Positions 58,322 through 64,000 of a stretch of 64,000 nt of DNA are shown one piece after another. The stretch spans positions 62,001-126,000 of the forward strand of contig NZ_CP011072.1 in NCBI RefSeq assembly GCF_001190925.1, written 5' to 3'. Under the pieces are notes generated by a model. The model ran no database searches, had not been told where the DNA came from, and worked only from the letters and a program-made list of their open reading frames with translations. The DNA comes from Azoarcus sp. CIB. GTDB lineage: Bacteria > Pseudomonadota > Gammaproteobacteria > Burkholderiales > Rhodocyclaceae. Position 1 is the stretch's first letter. Every line of letters starts with the position of its first letter. The translations under genes and the position numbers were made by a program.

Positions 58322-58609
58322 TTACTCGATGACCTTCGGGACGAGGTAGAGGCCCGCTTCGGTCTGCGGGGCGACGCGCTGGAAGGCCTCGCGGCGGTCC
58401 GCTTCGGTCGCGACATCGGCACGCAGGCGCTGTGCGACGTCCTGCGGGTGGCTCATCGGTTCGACGCCGCTGGTGTCGACCGCCTGCATCTGTTCGATCA
58501 GGCCGAAGATTCCGTTCAGTTTGGCGCGCGTGGCCTCGACGTCGCCATCGGCGAGTGCGATGCGCGCGAGTCCGGCGATGCGCAGGACCTGTTCAGTGGT
58601 AAGCGACAT
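58322..58609 (-). CDS. gatC: Asp/Glu-tRNA amidotransferase subunit C
   Basis: The 95-aa GatC wraps around GatA and stabilises the complex. Family features are [42 protein letters not shown] and the Arg-rich [11 protein letters not shown]-type region (here [16 protein letters not shown]). It leads the reverse gat operon and diverges from mreB across 119 bp. Confidence 0.96.
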   Translation of the reverse strand: MSLTTEQVLRIAGLARIALADGDVEATRAKLNGIFGLIEQMQAVDTSGVEPMSHPQDVAQRLRADVATEADRREAFQRVAPQTEAGLYLVPKVIE

Positions 58610-58626
58610 GAGGAAACAAAACCCGC

Positions 58627-59772
<1,146 letters not shown>

Positions 59773-59829
59773 GTCGCGTTGTTGCGGCGGGCTTCCGGGT
59801 CTGCCGCACTCCGCCACACACGCCTCACG

Positions 59830-60726
59830 ATGTCCCTCGCCGGTCATCCGTCTCCGCCTATCTTCAAGCAAGGACCCACGCCGCTGGTGCGGCTGCTGGT
59901 GCTGGTGTCGGTGTGCCTGGCGATGCTGGTCGCCGACCTGAGGTTCCGCTACCTCGAAGTGGTGCGCCAGGCGCTGTCGGTGGCGACCTGGCCGCTGCAG
60001 ATGGCCGCCGCCGCACCGGCTGACTTCGTGCGCAACGCGGCGGTGTATTTCGGGACCCTCGTCGAGGTGCAGAAGGATAACGCCGCGTTGCGCGGGCGCG
60101 AGCTGGAAGCGGCGCAGCGCCTGCTGCGTTTCGAGCAGCTCGAGGAAGAGAACAGCCGCCTGCGCGGCCTTCTCGACATGGGCCCGGCGGTCGCGGCGAA
60201 GAGCGTCGCCGCCGAGATTCTCTACGACGCGCCGGACCCGTTCGATCTCAAGGTGATCCTCAATCGCGGCAGCCAGCAGGGCGTCGAGGCCGGCATGGCG
60301 GTCGTCAATGAACAGGGCATGATCGGCCAGGTCACGCGCGTGTATCCGGTGCAGGCCGAGGTGACGCTGCTGACCGACAAGGACCAGGCGGTGCCGGTGC
60401 AGGTCGCGCGGAACGGTTTGCGTGGCGTGCTCGCCGGAGCCGGCCAGGGACGGCTGGAGCTGCGCTTCACGCTGTCGGGTGCGGACGTGCGTGTGGGCGA
60501 CCGTCTCGTGACTTCGGGCCTCGACGGGCTCTTCCTCGCCGGCTTGCCGGTGGCCGACGTCGTCAGCGTCGATCGCGACGGGCAGACTTTCGCGGTGATC
60601 GTGTGCGAACCGGTCGCCGGGGTCGAGCGCACGACCCAGGTGCGGCTGCTGGGGCGCGCCGAGCCGCCGCCGCCGCGTCCTGCGCCGGAGCCGGAACCCG
60701 AAGCGCGCAAGGGCCTCAAGGGGTAA
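59830..60726 (+). CDS. mreC: rod-shape-determining protein MreC
   Basis: The 298-aa MreC has one N-terminal membrane helix (LVRLLVLVSVCLAMLVADL), a coiled coil (DNAALRGRELEAAQRLLRFEQLEEEN) and two periplasmic beta-barrel domains (ILNRGSQQGVEAGMAVVNEQGMIGQV; VGDRLVTSGLDGLF). A Pro-rich tail ends the protein. I chose the ATG at 59830; the frame extends upstream to an alternative start at 59779. Confidence 0.95.
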   Translation: MSLAGHPSPPIFKQGPTPLVRLLVLVSVCLAMLVADLRFRYLEVVRQALSVATWPLQMAAAAPADFVRNAAVYFGTLVEVQKDNAALRGRELEAAQRLLRFEQLEEENSRLRGLLDMGPAVAAKSVAAEILYDAPDPFDLKVILNRGSQQGVEAGMAVVNEQGMIGQVTRVYPVQAEVTLLTDKDQAVPVQVARNGLRGVLAGAGQGRLELRFTLSGADVRVGDRLVTSGLDGLFLAGLPVADVVSVDRDGQTFAVIVCEPVAGVERTTQVRLLGRAEPPPPRPAPEPEPEARKGLKG

Positions 60727-60729
60727 GCG

Positions 60730-61251
60730 ATGCAACCGACCCACCGTTCCAGCCGCATCCTGCTGCCCGCCAAGACCTGGTTCGCCTACCTGAGCCTGCT
60801 GGTCGCGCTTGCGCTGAGCTACATCCCGACCGGCCTCACGCCCGGCGTGCCCGACTGGGTCGCGCTGGTGCTGGCCTTCTGGTCGATCCGCGAGCCCTTG
60901 CGCGTCGGCATGGGGGCGGGATTCCTGTTCGGTGTGCTGGTCGATATCGGCCACGGCGCCGCAATGGGTCAGCACGCCCTCGCCTACGTCGTGCTGTGCT
61001 ATCTGGCAACCTCGGTGTCGCGCCGCGTGCTGTGGTTCCCGCCGACGCAGCAGGCCTTGCAGATGTTCCCGCTGCTGCTGCTGACGCAGGTGATCATGGT
61101 CGTCGTGCGCCTCCTCGCCGGCGCCGAATTCCCCGGGTGGTGGTACTTCCTGTCCAGCCTGACGAGCGCGGCGCTGTGGGTGCCGCTGAACTACCTGTTG
61201 CTGCTGCCGCAGTACCAGCCGGTGGACCGGGACGACAATCGGCCGATCTGA
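60730..61251 (+). CDS. mreD: rod-shape-determining protein MreD
   Basis: The 173-aa multi-span membrane protein (about five helices, such as TWFAYLSLLVALALSYIPTG and QALQMFPLLLLTQVIMVVV) belongs to the elongasome. It starts 3 bp after mreC and ends 4 bp before mrdA. GAGFLFGVLVDIGHGAAMGQHALAYV is the conserved family block. Confidence 0.93.
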   Translation: MQPTHRSSRILLPAKTWFAYLSLLVALALSYIPTGLTPGVPDWVALVLAFWSIREPLRVGMGAGFLFGVLVDIGHGAAMGQHALAYVVLCYLATSVSRRVLWFPPTQQALQMFPLLLLTQVIMVVVRLLAGAEFPGWWYFLSSLTSAALWVPLNYLLLLPQYQPVDRDDNRPI

Positions 61252-61255
61252 TCCA

Positions 61256-63244
61256 ATGATGGAATTCCGTACCCCCGACGAGGAACTGGGGCGCTTCCGC
61301 CGCCGCGTCCTGATCGCGGGGATCTTCATCGCGGTGTGCTTCGGCCTGCTGGTCGCGCGCTTCTGGTTCCTCCAGGTCGTGCGCTACGACTATTACCACA
61401 CCCGCGCCGAGGACAACCGCATCGCGCTGCTGCCCATCGTGCCGGGTCGCGGTTCGATCACCGATCGCAACGGCGTGCCGCTCGCACGCAACTACGCTGC
61501 CTACACTTTGGAGATCACGCCCTCGCGCGTGCGCGACCTCGAGGCAACGATAGACGGGTTGGCGGAGATCGTCGAGATCGACGCGCGCGACCGGCGCCGC
61601 TTCAAGAAGCTGCTCGAGGAGAGCAAGAATTTCGAGAGCGTGCCGATCCGCACGCGCCTGACCGAGGAGGAGGTGGCGCGGGTGATCGCGCGGCGCTACC
61701 AGTTCCCCGGCGTCGAGGTGCAGGCGCGCCTGTTCCGTGACTATCCGCATGGCGAAATCGCGTCGCACGTGATCGGCTACATCGGCCGCATCAACCAGCG
61801 CGACCGCGAACGCATCGAGGAGTCGGGCGACGAGGCAAACTACCGCGGCTCCGAGTACATCGGCAAGAGCGGCCTGGAGTTGAGCTACGAGGCCGTGCTG
61901 CATGGCATCACCGGCGCCGAGCAGGTCGAGGTGAATGCCGGCGGCCGCGCGGTGCGCCAGCTCGCGCGCACGCCGGGTGTGGCCGGCAACGACCTCGAGC
62001 TCACGCTGAACATCGAGATGCAGAAGGTCGCCGAAGCCGCCTTCGGCAAGCGCCGCGGGGCGCTCGTCGCGATCGAGCCGGCGACCGGCGGCGTGCTGGC
62101 GCTGGTGTCCAAGCCCGGGTACGACCCCAACCTCTTCGTCGACGGCATCTCGACCGAGGACTGGAAGTCGCTCAACGAATCGCCCGACCACCCGCTGGTC
62201 AATCGCGCGATCTTCAGCGCCTACCCGCCCGGCTCGACCTTCAAGCCCTTCATGGCGATCGCGGGCCTGTCGGCGGGCAAGCGCACGATCACGCAGACGA
62301 TCGCCGATCCGGGCTATTTCATGTTCGGCGGCCACCGTTTCATGGACGACAAGATCGGTGGGCACGGCATGGTGGACCTGCCCAAATCCATCGTCGTGTC
62401 ATGCAACACTTACTACTACCAGCTCGCCAACGATCTGGGCATCGACGGCATCGCGAACTTCATGCGCCCCTTCGGCTTCGGTGCGCGCACCGGCATCGAT
62501 GTGCCCGGCGAGGCGGAGGGCGTGCTGCCGACGCCGGAATGGAAGAAGAAGCGCTTCCGCAAGAAGGAGCACCAGAAGTGGTTCGGCGGCGAGACGATCT
62601 CGGTCGGCATCGGCCAGGGCTACAACGCCTACACGCCGCTGCAGATGGCCAACGCGGTGGCGGCGCTGGTCAATGACGGGAAGCTGTTCCGGCCGCACGT
62701 CGTGCGCCATGTCGTCAATCCTGCAACGGGCGAACGTCGCGTCATCGAGCCCGAGCCGATCCGCACCATCCCGTTCAAGCCCGAGCATGCGGCCGCGGTG
62801 CGTCAGGCGATGGTGGACGTGAACAAGGTCGGCACCGGCGCGCGCGCCTTCGCCGGCGCGCCTTACTCGGCCGGCGGCAAGACTGGCACCGCGCAGGTGT
62901 TCTCGCTGCGCGGTCAGCGCTACGTCGAGGGGCGCGTGAGCGAACGCCTGCGCGACCATTCGTGGTTTATCGCCTACGCGCCAGCCGACAAGCCGACCAT
63001 CGCGCTCGCGGTGCTGGTCGAGAACGGCGGCTTCGGCGCGCAGTCGGCGGCGCCGATCGCTCGCCAGATCATCGATTTCCACCTGCTCGGCAAGCGCCGC
63101 GACCAGCCGGCCGGCGAGGATGCCGATGCGGCCGACGAGGGCGACGAGCACGCCGGCCATCCGCACGCAGGAGCGCCCGCGGTGGCCGCGGAACCCGCAG
63201 CGCCGGATGCGGGTGGACCAGACCGGGAGCCTCGTTCCGAATGA
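61256..63244 (+). CDS. mrdA: penicillin-binding protein 2 (peptidoglycan transpeptidase)
   Basis: The 662-aa elongation-specific transpeptidase. A membrane helix near residues 17-38 is followed by the pedestal domain (PGRGSITDRNGVPLARN) and the transpeptidase: YPPGSTFKPFMA (Ser and Lys of SxxK), SCNTYYY (SxN) and KTGTAQ. The C-terminal 40 residues are acidic, Ala/His-rich and low in complexity (DADAADEGDEHAGHPHAG). It is cotranscribed with mreD, and its stop overlaps the rodA start. Confidence 0.97.
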   Translation: MMEFRTPDEELGRFRRRVLIAGIFIAVCFGLLVARFWFLQVVRYDYYHTRAEDNRIALLPIVPGRGSITDRNGVPLARNYAAYTLEITPSRVRDLEATIDGLAEIVEIDARDRRRFKKLLEESKNFESVPIRTRLTEEEVARVIARRYQFPGVEVQARLFRDYPHGEIASHVIGYIGRINQRDRERIEESGDEANYRGSEYIGKSGLELSYEAVLHGITGAEQVEVNAGGRAVRQLARTPGVAGNDLELTLNIEMQKVAEAAFGKRRGALVAIEPATGGVLALVSKPGYDPNLFVDGISTEDWKSLNESPDHPLVNRAIFSAYPPGSTFKPFMAIAGLSAGKRTITQTIADPGYFMFGGHRFMDDKIGGHGMVDLPKSIVVSCNTYYYQLANDLGIDGIANFMRPFGFGARTGIDVPGEAEGVLPTPEWKKKRFRKKEHQKWFGGETISVGIGQGYNAYTPLQMANAVAALVNDGKLFRPHVVRHVVNPATGERRVIEPEPIRTIPFKPEHAAAVRQAMVDVNKVGTGARAFAGAPYSAGGKTGTAQVFSLRGQRYVEGRVSERLRDHSWFIAYAPADKPTIALAVLVENGGFGAQSAAPIARQIIDFHLLGKRRDQPAGEDADAADEGDEHAGHPHAGAPAVAAEPAAPDAGGPDREPRSE

Positions 63245-64000
63245 CCGACACGCGTTTCCAGCCGCGCGAGCTGCTGCTCGGCTTCCTGCGCCCGATCGAC
63301 CTGCCGCTACTGCTGCTGCTCGGCCTGCTGCTCGCCTACGCCTTCGTCGTGATGATGAGCGCCTCGCCGGAGCGCGTCCCGTCCCTGCAGGTGAACACCG
63401 TCGTCGCGCTCGCGGCGATGTGGGCGACGGCGCGCCTGCCGGCCCAGCGCCTGCTGAGCCTCGCGCTGCCGCTGTACCTGATCGGCGTGCTCTTGCTCGT
63501 CGCGGTGGACCTCTTCGGTGAGACCTCGAAAGGGGCGACGCGCTGGCTCGACGTCGGTGTGACGCGCATCCAGCCGTCCGAGATCATGAAGATCGCGATG
63601 CCGTTGATGCTCGCGTGGTACTTCCAGCAGCGCGAGGGCCAGATCGGCCTGCGTGAGTTCATCGTCGCGGGCCTGCTGCTGGTCGTGCCGGTCGGGCTGA
63701 TCATGGTGCAGCCCGATCTCGGTACGAGCCTGCTCGTGACCGCCGCCGGCGTGTATGTGATCTACTTCGCCGGCCTGTCGTGGAAGCTGATCGTTCCCGT
63801 CGTCGCGGTCGGCGTGATCGGCATCGTCGCGATCGTCGGCTTCGGCGACCAGATCTGCCAGCCCGGCGTCGACTGGCCGGGCCTGCGCGAATACCAGAAG
63901 CACCGCGTGTGCACCCTGCTCGATCCTACGCAGGATCCGCTCGGCAAGGGTTTCCACATCATCCAGTCGACGATCGCGATCGGCTCCGGTGGCGTGCTCG
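63241..64000 (+). CDS. rodA: rod-shape-determining glycosyltransferase RodA, 3' end beyond window
   Basis: This SEDS-family polymerase makes glycan strands with PBP2. The frame opens at the ATG at 63241 (ATGA overlap with mrdA) and runs without stop for 253 codons to the window end. It starts TDTRFQPRELLLGFLRPIDLP and has many hydrophobic spans. SEDS signatures include GATRWLDVGVTRIQPSEIMKI, MVQPDLGTSLLV and DPTQDPLGKGFHIIQS. The remaining C-terminal part lies outside the window. Confidence 0.96.
   Translation, partial: MTDTRFQPRELLLGFLRPIDLPLLLLLGLLLAYAFVVMMSASPERVPSLQVNTVVALAAMWATARLPAQRLLSLALPLYLIGVLLLVAVDLFGETSKGATRWLDVGVTRIQPSEIMKIAMPLMLAWYFQQREGQIGLREFIVAGLLLVVPVGLIMVQPDLGTSLLVTAAGVYVIYFAGLSWKLIVPVVAVGVIGIVAIVGFGDQICQPGVDWPGLREYQKHRVCTLLDPTQDPLGKGFHIIQSTIAIGSGGVL

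Overview
The window comes from the chromosome of a high-GC betaproteobacterium, most likely Rhodocyclales (Azoarcus/Aromatoleum/Thauera-like). That assignment is an inference from protein style, gene order and metabolism, not from a database search. Coding is dense, with many ATGA start/stop overlaps. I see no rRNA, tRNA, CRISPR array or insertion sequence.

1-13.8 kb is a respiratory formate dehydrogenase and molybdenum-cofactor region. It holds the end of a sigma-54 activator, mobB, a lower-GC lipoprotein gene on the opposite strand, a reverse-strand set (HTH/substrate-binding regulator, mobA, fdhD), and a forward fdh operon: DUF3305, DUF3306, polyferredoxin, TorD-like chaperone, small TAT protein, catalytic FdhA with an active-site Cys, FdhB, a tiny lipoprotein and cytochrome b FdhC. 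A near-perfect -24/-12 sigma-54 promoter precedes the polyferredoxin gene. The TorD-like chaperone gene carries a one-base frameshift.

13.9-26.9 kb holds tpx, an HD-GYP protein, and a reverse-strand block: a 14-repeat WD40 membrane protein, a class V aminotransferase, a thioester alpha-2-macroglobulin and pbpC. The last two form the usual bacterial A2M/PBP1C pair. 27.2-30.4 kb is a gltIJKL glutamate/aspartate ABC importer with a strong hairpin after the binding-protein gene. 30.4-35.2 kb holds phnA and three uncommon membrane proteins: a membrane/TPR-like protein, a rhomboid protease with a helical tail, and a zinc ribbon-DUF805-glutaredoxin fusion.

35.4-46.8 kb is a classic near-origin order: mnmG, rsmG, parA, parB, then atpIBEFHAGDC with a recognisable sigma-70 promoter at its head and a rho-independent terminator at its end. 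46.9-49.6 kb is a reverse set with ubiJ, a Tim44-like protein, ubiE and DUF971. 49.8-51.9 kb is phoB-phoR behind a three-repeat Pho box; phoR overlaps the tail of a convergent gene by 59 bp.

51.8-58.6 kb (reverse) holds a conserved protein with PilZ-like motifs, a HIT protein, a YafJ-type amidotransferase and gatB/lipoprotein/gatA/gatC. 58.7-64 kb (forward) is the cell-shape operon mreB-mreC-mreD-mrdA-rodA, with rodA cut by the window end.

No wholly new multi-gene system is evident. The best leads are the sigma-54 control of the fdh operon, the broken fdh chaperone gene, the stand-alone WD40 membrane protein, the DUF805-glutaredoxin fusion, the candidate PilZ protein and the hairpins placed where subunit stoichiometry changes.
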